The notes under the pieces: model-generated
The model's input: only the letters and a program-made list of their open reading frames with translations
What the model was told of the DNA's origin: nothing
Database searches by the model: none
Source: JAWKZG01 sp041396125
Lineage (GTDB): Bacteria > Pseudomonadota > Gammaproteobacteria > Competibacterales > Competibacteraceae
Direction: 5' to 3'
Assembly (NCBI GenBank): GCA_041396125.1
Contig: JAWKZG010000012.1
Span: 129,935 to 193,934, forward strand
DNA length: 64,000 bases
Translations under genes and position numbers: made by a program
Shown: positions 51,471 to 59,258 of the stretch, piece by piece
Layout: each line of letters opens with the position of its first letter
Numbering within the stretch: position 1 is the first letter of the stretch

Positions 51471-52610
51471 ATGCCCACAAAAACACTGAATATCGGTCTG
51501 GTCGGTTACGGTTTCATGGGGCGCGCGCACTCGAATGCATATCACAAGGTCAATCATTTTTTTGATCTGAGTATCAACCGGTACTGCAAGCGGTGTGCGG
51601 GCGTAATCAACCGCAGCCGAGGAGTTCGCGGCGCTGGGGCTGGCGTTCAGTGGAAACCGGATTGGCGAAAACTCATCGAACGGCCGGATATTGATGCGAT
51701 CGATATCAGCGGACCGAACGATCTGCACCATGATATTGCGATTGCCGCTGCTCAGGCGGGCAAAATGATTTTATGCGAAAAGCCGCTCGCCCGAGACGCC
51801 CAGGAAGCAGCGGCGATGGTCGCTTCGGTGGAAGAGGCCGACGTGCCGAATTTCGTCTGGTTCAATTATCGTCGTGTGCCAGCTGTCGCACTGGCGCGGC
51901 AGATTGTTGCTGAAGGCCGTTTGGGGCGGATATTTCATTATCGTGGTGTGTATCTGCAGGATTGGGTGATTAACCCGGAACTGCCGCAAGGCGGCATGAC
52001 CTTATGGCGTCTGGACAAAGCCAGTGCCGGCTCCGGTGTACTGGGTGATCTGCTGGCGCATGCTTTCGATCTGGCGTTGTGGTTGAATGGTCCGATCACG
52101 TCGCTATCCGCAGCGATGGAAACGTTTGTCAAAACCCGCAAACATGTCGATACCGGGAAGCCCATGCCCGTCGATGTTGACGATGCCTGTGCGGTTATCG
52201 CCCGTTTTGCCAATGGTGCGCTGGGCACGTTCGAGTCCAGTCGCTATGCGCGGGGGCGGAAAAATCAGAATGCTTTCGAGATCAATGGTGAACACGGTTC
52301 ACTGGCCTTTGATCTGGAAGACCCGCATCGCTTGCAGTTTCTGGACCATACAGATCCGGCCCATTTGCAAGGATGGCGCAATATTCATGTCAGTGCGTCA
52401 GAGCATCCCTATTGCGCCAACTGGTGGCCGCCGGGTACGACCCTGGGTTATGAGCACACGTTTATTAATGCGCTGGCTGATTTTCTGCAGGGATTGCAAC
52501 GTGGTGAACTTGTACAGCCGGATTTTCGCAGTGCGTTAAAGGTCCAGATTGTTTGCGATGCGGTTGCTCAGGCTGCTGTTGAGCAGCGCTGGGTGAATGT
52601 GCCAAGCTAG
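51471..52610 (+). CDS. Gfo/Idh/MocA family oxidoreductase, with a scrambled internal stretch
   Basis: The NAD(P)-binding N-terminus IGLVGYGFMGRAHSNAYHKV and the EKP motif (ILCEKPLARDAQEAA) are typical of this family of sugar/inositol dehydrogenases. The C-terminal domain has GGMTLWRLDKASAGSGVLGD and DLLAHAFDLALWL. Start ATG 51471 is chosen because aggagg lies eight bases upstream. Between about 51560 and 51660 the protein reads as unrelated (SINRYCKRCAGVINRSRG), while the other two frames carry the expected VCGRN, AEEFAALG and WRSVETDW pieces in order. About four indels with net zero shift have therefore replaced about 30 conserved residues. Probable substrate: a polyol or sugar delivered by the importer at 54.6-60.3 kb. 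Confidence 0.88.
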   Translation: MPTKTLNIGLVGYGFMGRAHSNAYHKVNHFFDLSINRYCKRCAGVINRSRGVRGAGAGVQWKPDWRKLIERPDIDAIDISGPNDLHHDIAIAAAQAGKMILCEKPLARDAQEAAAMVASVEEADVPNFVWFNYRRVPAVALARQIVAEGRLGRIFHYRGVYLQDWVINPELPQGGMTLWRLDKASAGSGVLGDLLAHAFDLALWLNGPITSLSAAMETFVKTRKHVDTGKPMPVDVDDACAVIARFANGALGTFESSRYARGRKNQNAFEINGEHGSLAFDLEDPHRLQFLDHTDPAHLQGWRNIHVSASEHPYCANWWPPGTTLGYEHTFINALADFLQGLQRGELVQPDFRSALKVQIVCDAVAQAAVEQRWVNVPS

Positions 52611-52654
52611 CCTATAATTAAATAACCCCAAAGAGAAAAGAGGAGAAAACCACC

Positions 52655-53938
52655 ATGCCACAGACTGTTTTCAATAACGTTCAAATACTCGACTGTTCCG
52701 GTGCGCTGCCCTTTAATGGCAGCGTACTGATACAGGGTAACCGCATCAAAAAAATTGCCCGTGAAGGCCAGAGCCTGGAGCACGAGGCCGGTACCGAAGT
52801 CATCGATGCTGGTGGTGCCACATTGATGCCGGGACTGGTGGAGTCACATGCGCATCCCAGCTTTGCCAACACGGCAACACTGGAAGCATTGGGTGATATT
52901 CCGCCGGAAGAGCACACCTTGCTTACGATGCGACATGTCAAGCTGATGCTGGATCAGGGTTTTACCAGCTTGAACAGTGCTGCGGCAGCCAAGCCAAGAC
53001 TGGATGTGGTAATCCGCAACGCTATTAATAATGGTGAGATTCCGGGTCCGCGCATGTTGGCGGCTACGCCTGAATTAACCGTTTCGGGCGGGCTCGGTGA
53101 TGTCCGGCTGTACCATCATGATCGTTGGACATTTGCCATCGTATGCGATGGCCCTGATGAATTCCGTCGGGTTGCCCGCGAGATGTGCCGCGAGGGTGTC
53201 GATACGCTCAAAATAAACCCCTCAGGCGATGAATTCGTGCCTTTCGCCAAAGCTCACCAAACGGTGATGAATGAAGCCGAAGTTGAAGCCGTCTGTGAAG
53301 TGGCCCGGTCCCGCGGCAAGCGGGTAGCCTCGCACTCGCGCAGTGCTGAATCAGTCAAAATGTCGGTCCGCAACGGGATCGACATCATCTACCACGCCAC
53401 ACTGTGCGACGAAGAAGCTCTGGATATGCTGGAATCCGTGAAAGACACAGTATTCGTGGCACCCACTCTTGGTGTCACCATTACCACCCTGTACGAAGCC
53501 AGTGACTGGGGGATTACCACCGAAATCGCCGAGAGCCTGGGTTTGCGGCGTGAACTGGACGTCGCCATTCCGAATATGCTTGAACTGAAAAAGCGAGGCG
53601 TACGTATCCTGCCCGGCGGTGATTACGGCTTTGCCTGGAACCCGGTCGGCAATAACGCCCGCGATATTGAACATTTCGTCAATTATCTGGAGTTTTCCCC
53701 GATGGATGCGATTCTGTCGGCAACCAAGCTCGGCGGCGAGATCATGATGATGGGTAATGAGCTGGGGATGATCAAGGAAGGCTATCTGGCCGATTTGCTT
53801 CTGGTTGATGGTAATCCACTGGCCGATGTCAGTATTTTGCAAGACCGTGATCGCTTATTGGGCATCATGAAAGACGGCAGCTTTCATAAGCGGCCTGATG
53901 CTGAGCGGCTGGCGCAGCGGCAGGCAAGCGCTGCCTGA
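52655..53938 (+). CDS. Metal-dependent amidohydrolase
   Basis: The 427-residue amidohydrolase-superfamily enzyme has the metal HxH in LVESHAHPSF, the probable bridging Lys in DTLKINPSGD, His in RVASHSRSAES, His in DIIYHATLCDEEAL, and the catalytic Asp in ILPGGDYGFAW, with the C-terminal DLLLVDGNPLADVSIL. It resembles imidazolonepropionase/Xaa-Pro-dipeptidase-like hydrolases. Substrate cannot be read from the sequence. The ribosome site gaggagaaaaccacc is strong. It follows the Gfo/Idh gene by 44 bp, so the two are likely co-transcribed. Confidence 0.87.
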   Translation: MPQTVFNNVQILDCSGALPFNGSVLIQGNRIKKIAREGQSLEHEAGTEVIDAGGATLMPGLVESHAHPSFANTATLEALGDIPPEEHTLLTMRHVKLMLDQGFTSLNSAAAAKPRLDVVIRNAINNGEIPGPRMLAATPELTVSGGLGDVRLYHHDRWTFAIVCDGPDEFRRVAREMCREGVDTLKINPSGDEFVPFAKAHQTVMNEAEVEAVCEVARSRGKRVASHSRSAESVKMSVRNGIDIIYHATLCDEEALDMLESVKDTVFVAPTLGVTITTLYEASDWGITTEIAESLGLRRELDVAIPNMLELKKRGVRILPGGDYGFAWNPVGNNARDIEHFVNYLEFSPMDAILSATKLGGEIMMMGNELGMIKEGYLADLLLVDGNPLADVSILQDRDRLLGIMKDGSFHKRPDAERLAQRQASAA

Positions 53939-53946
53939 TCAGGCAG

Positions 53947-54337
53947 ATGTCTTCCAGTCGCTTACATATCTGTCTAACCTGTGTCCGAGACCGTCCGCTG
54001 GCTGCGGGCGAGTCTTCGTTGGGCCGCCAGTTATTGGACGCTGTGCAGCAAGAGCTGGCGCGGACTGGTCGCGTGATAGAATTGCGTGCCATGCATTGCC
54101 TGAACGGGTGCCGCAGTCCGTGTAATGCGGCGTTTCGGGGCGGGTAAATACAGTGTGCGCTTTAGCCGGTTACTGCCGGCCGATGCGCCGGCGCTGCTGG
54201 AGTTTGCCCGGTACTACGCATCGTGCGCTGATGGCATGGTGCCGGCTGCAGACTGGCCGCAGAATCTGCAAGGTAAACTTACTGCACGCACACCACCAGC
54301 ACGAATGCTGCGGGTCGATCAGACAGATTGTAAATAG
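53947..54337 (+). pseudogene. DUF1636 cysteine-rich protein, frameshifted
   Basis: The N-terminal part (HICLTCVRDRPLAAGESSLG, HCLNGCRSPCNAAF) is open from ATG 53947 and stops at 54147. The family's second half (AGKYSVRFSRLLPADAPALL, LEFARYYASCADGMVPAADW) is in another frame from about 54137 to 54337. Removing one G from gggg at 54136-54139 would give a single protein of about 129 residues, normal for DUF1636, which is a predicted metal-binding, 2Fe-2S-ferredoxin-like fold. It follows the amidohydrolase by eight bases and overlaps the convergent membrane gene by 19 bp. Confidence 0.8.
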
Positions 54338-54630
54338 ATCCCATATAAATACGCTGATCCAATAGCCAGTGATGCCACCACCAGCAAGGTGATCAGTACA
54401 ATAATCGCAGCCCGGATCAGCTTCGAAACAGGTTGCCCCGGGCGGCATAAAGGCACCAGATTAAAGGCCAGCCCGCCCAACACTACCAGCCCGGCACCAA
54501 CACCGTACAGTTTCAGACTGAACGGCTGAAAAATGAAAACCAGTGCTACCAGGCACAACCCGATAATGGCATATTCGATGCTGCGGGCGGTACCTACCGA
54601 CATGCCTTTGGCATGCTGCTCTGTTGCCAT
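54319..54630 (-). CDS. Small inner-membrane protein of the importer operon
   Basis: The 103-residue protein has three hydrophobic segments (IIGLCLVALVFIFQPFSL, VLGGLAFNLVPLC, and AAIIVLITLLVVASLAIGSA). I do not recognise the family. Some polyol/glycerol ABC operons carry a small membrane protein after the permeases (DUF2160-type), but this sequence is not an obvious match. It starts one base after the end of the second ATPase gene, so it is the last member of that operon. Confidence 0.7.
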   Translation of the reverse strand: MATEQHAKGMSVGTARSIEYAIIGLCLVALVFIFQPFSLKLYGVGAGLVVLGGLAFNLVPLCRPGQPVSKLIRAAIIVLITLLVVASLAIGSAYLYGIYLQSV

Positions 54631-54631
54631 A

Positions 54632-55723
54632 TTAAACGCCTCCTACCAATTCGCCCTGTGTATTGAACAGCAATATCTGGCCAGGCCCACAGCGCAAGTG
54701 CACCCGTTCACCAACTGCCGGTGCTTGCCCGCGGCGCAAAACCACGCGTAAATCGTTACCCTCCTCGAGCAGATGTACCAGGGTTTCCGCTCCCATTGGT
54801 TCGATAATGTCGGTGACCGCACTCAAGGTATCCGGGCCGGATTCAGAGGCTAATTCAAAAGCGCGCGGCCGGATACCTAAAGTCAGTGGTGCACCCGGCT
54901 CCAGCTGTGCTACGGCTGGATTGAGTGGAAGCCATATCTGCTGTTCGCCCATCTGAAAATGAGCCCTGTTGTCGCGTCGTTCCAGCAGAGTCACTTCCAG
55001 CAGATTCATTTGCGGGGTACCGATGAACCCGGCCACGAATAAACTGCGCGGGCGGGTAAAAATCTCGTGCGGTGTAGCAACTTGCTCCAGCACACCGTCG
55101 CGCATGACCGCAATCCGATCCGCCATGGTTAAGGCTTCCAGTTGATCGTGGGTGACGATAACCGTGGCTTTGGATAAACCTGACAACACTTCTTTGATCT
55201 GGCCGCGCATGGTCTGGCGCAGTTCAACATCGAGTCGACTCAACGGCTCATCGAACAGAAAACATTGCGGATCGCGGATGATAGCCCGACCTACTGCAAC
55301 GCGTTGTTTCTCACCTTCGGCCAACTGGTTGGGCAAGCGCTTGAGAATACCGTCCAGTTCCAGGGTTTTGGCCGTTTGTTGCACGCGCTGACGAATCTCG
55401 GCGCGCGAGATTTTTTCAGCATGCAGTGGATAGGCCAGATTTTCAGCGACGGTAAGACTGGGATACAAGGCATAAAACTGAAAAGCCATGGCAACATTGC
55501 GCTGGCGTGCCTGCAGTTCATTAACCCGCTGACCACCCAAAATAATATCGCCTTCGGTGGCTGTTTCCAGCCCTGCCACCATGCGCAGGGTAGTGGTTTT
55601 ACCACAACCGGAAGGGCCAAGCAGACACAGAACCTCGCCGGCGGCGATTTCCAGATCCAGTTTGTTTACGGCAGCCAGTGCGCCGAAATGCTTGCTGAGT
55701 TGTTTTAATTGAATGGTAGACAT
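54632..55723 (-). CDS. ABC importer ATPase 1 (canonical H-loop, degenerate signature)
   Basis: The 363-residue MalK/UgpC-type ATPase has Walker A GPSGCGKTTTL, Q-loop VAMAFQFYALYP, Walker B CFLFDEPLSRLD and H-loop VIVTHDQLEAL, plus a C-terminal TOBE/MalK regulatory region. The signature normally LSGGQ reads LAEGE (NQLAEGEKQRVAVGRAI), with the serine and first glycine lost. Its partner at 59259-60341 has the opposite pattern. The start overlaps the permease stop (TGATG), so it is coupled to it. Confidence 0.92.
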   Translation of the reverse strand: MSTIQLKQLSKHFGALAAVNKLDLEIAAGEVLCLLGPSGCGKTTTLRMVAGLETATEGDIILGGQRVNELQARQRNVAMAFQFYALYPSLTVAENLAYPLHAEKISRAEIRQRVQQTAKTLELDGILKRLPNQLAEGEKQRVAVGRAIIRDPQCFLFDEPLSRLDVELRQTMRGQIKEVLSGLSKATVIVTHDQLEALTMADRIAVMRDGVLEQVATPHEIFTRPRSLFVAGFIGTPQMNLLEVTLLERRDNRAHFQMGEQQIWLPLNPAVAQLEPGAPLTLGIRPRAFELASESGPDTLSAVTDIIEPMGAETLVHLLEEGNDLRVVLRRGQAPAVGERVHLRCGPGQILLFNTQGELVGGV

Positions 55724-56601
55724 CAGCGTTTGATCGTACCGAAAGTTACACCACGCAGTAGATGTTGCTGCAAGGCAAACGTCACTACGAAAACCGGAAT
55801 TAAAAACAGGGTTTCGATAGCCGCCAGCAGGCCCCAGCGTACCCCGATATCGCCGCCGATGGTTTGCGCCATCGCGACCGGTACAGTGCGGGTTTCGACG
55901 CCGGTAAGCAGCAACGCGAACAGGAATTCATTCCAGGTCAGAATCAGGCCGAAGACTGCTGTAGCGGCAATACCGGCTTTCACCTGGGGCAGACAAATAG
56001 AGAAAAACACTTTGCGATCACTGCTGCCATCCATGCGGGCCGCATCCTCGACATCACGTGAAAGCTCGTCGAAAAAGCTTTTCATCATCCACACGGTAAA
56101 TGGCAGATTAAACGCGGTATAGAGCAGAATAATACCGATATAGGTTCCGCTCAGGCCCGCTACCCGGAACATCAGAAAGATCGGGATAATCACCACAATA
56201 GGCGGCAGCATGCGGGTGGTCAGAATCACGAATAAATAGGTATCGTTGCCACGCAAGGGGTAACGCGAAAACGCATACGCGGCCAAAGTGCCGATAATGA
56301 TCGCCAATAAAACACTGATACCTGCGATAAAAATCGAGTTAAAGAAAAACAGATCGAAGCCTGTGTCTACCGCTTCCTGCCCTTTGATATAGGTGCGGCT
56401 GAAGACACCGATAAAGTTCTCCAGTGTCGGTGTAAAAAACCACTTCGGTGGTACGGCCAGTGCGTCATTATGGGTTTTGAATGCGGTCAGAATGATCCAC
56501 AGCACCGGGAAGAAATAAATCAGGCTGACGATACCTGCCAGGGCTGTACGGCCCCAGCCGGCATGACTGACGCTGTGTTTGTTCGATGCCCAAAATGCCA
56601 T
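55723..56601 (-). CDS. ABC importer permease (MalG/UgpE-like)
   Basis: The 292-residue permease has six predicted helices and the EAA loop MKSFFDELSRDVEDAARMDG, followed by KVFFSICLPQVKAGIAATAV, which contacts the ATPases. The ALAVPPKWFFTPTLENFIGVF insert and AYAFSRYPLRG resemble the carbohydrate CUT1 family. The ATG lies one base downstream of the upstream permease's stop. Confidence 0.92.
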   Translation of the reverse strand: MAFWASNKHSVSHAGWGRTALAGIVSLIYFFPVLWIILTAFKTHNDALAVPPKWFFTPTLENFIGVFSRTYIKGQEAVDTGFDLFFFNSIFIAGISVLLAIIIGTLAAYAFSRYPLRGNDTYLFVILTTRMLPPIVVIIPIFLMFRVAGLSGTYIGIILLYTAFNLPFTVWMMKSFFDELSRDVEDAARMDGSSDRKVFFSICLPQVKAGIAATAVFGLILTWNEFLFALLLTGVETRTVPVAMAQTIGGDIGVRWGLLAAIETLFLIPVFVVTFALQQHLLRGVTFGTIKR

Positions 56602-56602
56602 A

Positions 56603-57640
56603 TCAGGCCTCCCGCGTCCGGCGGTTGACGAAATACAAATAGAGATTAGTCAACACGATTACGATAAATAGCAGAATATACGCCAGTGCCGAGGACTGGC
56701 TGGTTTTGAAATACTGAAATGCCTGCCGGTATACGTAAACGGCGATGGTTTCGGTTGAGGTGCCAGGGCCGCCTTCGGTGATCAGAAACACCACGTCGAA
56801 CAGTTTGAACGATTCTATGGTGCGAAAGAGCAACGCCAACAGCAGCAAACCCCGGATATAGGGGAATGTAATTGTCCAAAACCGTCGCCACCAGGATGCC
56901 CGGTCGATTTCAGCCGCTTCGTAGAGATATTTCGGCACACTGACCAGCCCTGCCAGAACGAGCAGCATGACAAACGGTGACCACATCCAGGCATCGGCAA
57001 AGACTATCGCGATGATGGCACCGGCAGGGGAATCGATCAAAATAAAGGGTTCGCCGGTAAACACGCGCACGGCCTGACTCAACAGGCCGAAAGTAGGCTC
57101 GTAGTAATAGCGGAAAAACGCCCCGACAGCGACAAAACTGAGCATCATCGGGGTTAGTACCAGCATGAGTAAAATCCGCCGGCCTGGAAAATCTTTTTCG
57201 AACAGCAGTGCCAGTAAAAAACCAACGATCATCTGGGCTCCAACAGTCAGCGCGACAATCAGGGCCGTTGTCTGCAAACTTTCCCAGACAGCACTGTCGG
57301 TGAGAATTTTTTCATAGTAATAAAAACCCGCAAAGCGGGGTGGTGCCAGACGGCTGGCGCGGTAATGAAAAAAACTCAGCCCGAACGACCACATCAGCGG
57401 GAAAATATTCATCAGAAACAACAGAGCCAGCGCCGGTGCCACCAGCAGGCCGCCGGTATAACGGCCCCAGGCATTGACAACCAGGGTGAAGCAAACCAGC
57501 CCTGCTGCTGTCAGGCTGACCCAGAAGGCAACATCCAGCGGCAGCAGCCAGATCGATAGCGGGATAATAAGCAGTGCGGCCACAAGTGCCAGTCGCCAAT
57601 TATTCCAGGCAAAGGTATACCAAGGTGTTTTAGTGCTCAT
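56603..57640 (-). CDS. ABC importer permease (MalF/UgpA-like)
   Basis: The protein has about 345 residues if started at ATG 57640 (MSTKTPWYTFAW). It shows several helices and the EAA loop (PKYLYEAAEIDRASWWRRFW). The MSTKTPW start is preferred over the frame's first GTG at 57676, because that would sit inside the stem-loop at 57673-57726. No strong Shine-Dalgarno precedes either start. It is the first permease after the binding protein. Confidence 0.88.
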   Translation of the reverse strand: MSTKTPWYTFAWNNWRLALVAALLIIPLSIWLLPLDVAFWVSLTAAGLVCFTLVVNAWGRYTGGLLVAPALALLFLMNIFPLMWSFGLSFFHYRASRLAPPRFAGFYYYEKILTDSAVWESLQTTALIVALTVGAQMIVGFLLALLFEKDFPGRRILLMLVLTPMMLSFVAVGAFFRYYYEPTFGLLSQAVRVFTGEPFILIDSPAGAIIAIVFADAWMWSPFVMLLVLAGLVSVPKYLYEAAEIDRASWWRRFWTITFPYIRGLLLLALLFRTIESFKLFDVVFLITEGGPGTSTETIAVYVYRQAFQYFKTSQSSALAYILLFIVIVLTNLYLYFVNRRTREA

Positions 57641-57672
57641 TAATGAGTGAATAGCTGCGTGGGCAATATAGC

Positions 57673-57726
57673 CCACCCTGTCTGCTGCCTCCTCCTGTTG
57701 GTGGATGGAGGCGCAAGCCAGGGTGG
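57673..57726 (-). promoter_or_regulatory. Stem-loop between binding-protein and permease genes
   Basis: An outer stem ccaccctg / cagggtgg encloses an inner stem gcctcc / ggaggc. It lies after the binding-protein stop, without a following T run. Such structures often protect the upstream mRNA and lower permease expression relative to the binding protein. Confidence 0.7.
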
Positions 57727-57741
57727 AAACTCAGAAGGGGA

Positions 57742-59160
57742 TTATTGAATCCGCCCCGCTTCTATCAGAAGCTCTTCCTGAAAATCGGCAATCGTGTCCA
57801 GGGCTTCTTTAGCGGATTTCTGGCCAGTGATGGCGAGATCGAATTCCTGTTGTTGTTCTACCAGTAACTCAAAAAACTCGGGGATATGCCAGACATCGCG
57901 TTGCCAGTCCAGACTTGGACCGAAGGCGTGATTCCAGGGCCGGAAGGTGTTGTATTCGGGGGTGTTGTGCACACTGCGCAAGCCGCTCTGGCCGCCGGCC
58001 TGGGCAAACATCGTCTGCACGTCTTTGGATAGCCACCATTTCACGAACGCCAGGGCCTCTTGCAGCATGGTGTCTTCGGTCCAGGTGGTAATGATAAAAG
58101 GCTGACCACCAATATTGGACCAGCGGCTAATCTTGCCGTCATCGCCCTTCAGGCCGGGCATCATGGCAAAATTTACTTTGTCCGCGACTTTCGAGGTTTC
58201 CGGGGTGATAGCGGATTCGCCAAAGCCGATCCACTGGACAATCCAGGCGACTTTGCCCTCACGGAACAATTCATCAACCTTGAAAATATCCATGGTGCCG
58301 GTTTTGACAACGGGTGGCATGTACTGCAGTAGTGACAGATAATGCTCGAAGCCGGCCACCGAGGCGTCACTATTGACAACCCCCTGGGCATGGCCTTCAG
58401 GCTCTTTGGTTTCATCCCAGATATCGCCGCCGTGCTGCCAGATAAAGCTATTAATCTGCATGGAACTGAAGTCATAGCCTTTGCCGGCCTGGTAGGCAAG
58501 GCCATAGAAGTCGTCATCCAGTGGCTGTCCTGCCAGCTGCTCACCTTGCGGGCGGGTGAGAAACTCGCCGAAATCTTTCACCATGCTCCAGTCGGTGTTA
58601 TTCATTTCCTCTGGCGTACACGGTAATTTATAGCCGTACTTGGCCTGAAATGCCTGCTGCTCACCTGCATCGCAGAAGACGTCTTCGCGGTAATACACCA
58701 CCAGAACGTCGGGCATCTGCGGGAAACCGTAATAATTCGGGGTTTTGTGCGGATAAGTCGAGTAGGCGTCCACCAGATTGGGATGCAGATCCTCGAAAAT
58801 GGCCTGCAGTTCGGGATCGGCATCAATGAACTCATTGAGCTTTCTGTAGTAGCCACCTTCGATAAAGGCACCCAGCCACTGGCTGTCAGACACCGCCATA
58901 TTGTATTTTTTCTCGCCGGAGGTCAGCGAGGCAGCCAGGCGCTCATAGTAATTTGGCCAGGGAATAAAATCGGGCTCCAGCGTGACCGTATTACCACTGG
59001 CCGCCTGATAGTGTTTGTCAGCCAAATCTTTCATGATACGGGTGGGCGGCCAGTCCGGCACCGCCATACGCAGTACGATATCTTCGGCACATACAGCAAA
59101 CGAGCTCAAAGCCGCGGCGGCGGCGATAAACGAAGCACTGACTTTTAACGCGAATGGCAT
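57742..59160 (-). CDS. ABC importer solute-binding protein (CUT1-like)
   Basis: The 472-residue family 1 binding protein has a signal peptide (SASFIAAAAALSSFAVCA). A mature ligand-binding region follows: MAVPDWPPTRIMKDLADKHY, GAFIEGGYYRKLNEFIDADP, FPQMPDVLVVYYRED, GDIWDETKEPEGHAQGVV. Two cysteines (VFCDAGE and LPCTPEE) near residues 160-182 could form a disulfide. It is most likely a carbohydrate or polyol binder by family, but the ligand is unknown. A GG-rich stretch, SRWSNIGGQPFIIT, is typical of the hinge. It is followed by a stem-loop at 57673. Confidence 0.9.
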   Translation of the reverse strand: MPFALKVSASFIAAAAALSSFAVCAEDIVLRMAVPDWPPTRIMKDLADKHYQAASGNTVTLEPDFIPWPNYYERLAASLTSGEKKYNMAVSDSQWLGAFIEGGYYRKLNEFIDADPELQAIFEDLHPNLVDAYSTYPHKTPNYYGFPQMPDVLVVYYREDVFCDAGEQQAFQAKYGYKLPCTPEEMNNTDWSMVKDFGEFLTRPQGEQLAGQPLDDDFYGLAYQAGKGYDFSSMQINSFIWQHGGDIWDETKEPEGHAQGVVNSDASVAGFEHYLSLLQYMPPVVKTGTMDIFKVDELFREGKVAWIVQWIGFGESAITPETSKVADKVNFAMMPGLKGDDGKISRWSNIGGQPFIITTWTEDTMLQEALAFVKWWLSKDVQTMFAQAGGQSGLRSVHNTPEYNTFRPWNHAFGPSLDWQRDVWHIPEFFELLVEQQQEFDLAITGQKSAKEALDTIADFQEELLIEAGRIQ

Positions 59161-59258
59161 CGTGTTTTCTCCTGCAGTGGTTGGTGGGGCATGGCGGTAT
59201 AGCCGCTGCTCAATATCTATTTATAATCTGTCCATAAGCTGCTGGCTCAGGACGGGTT

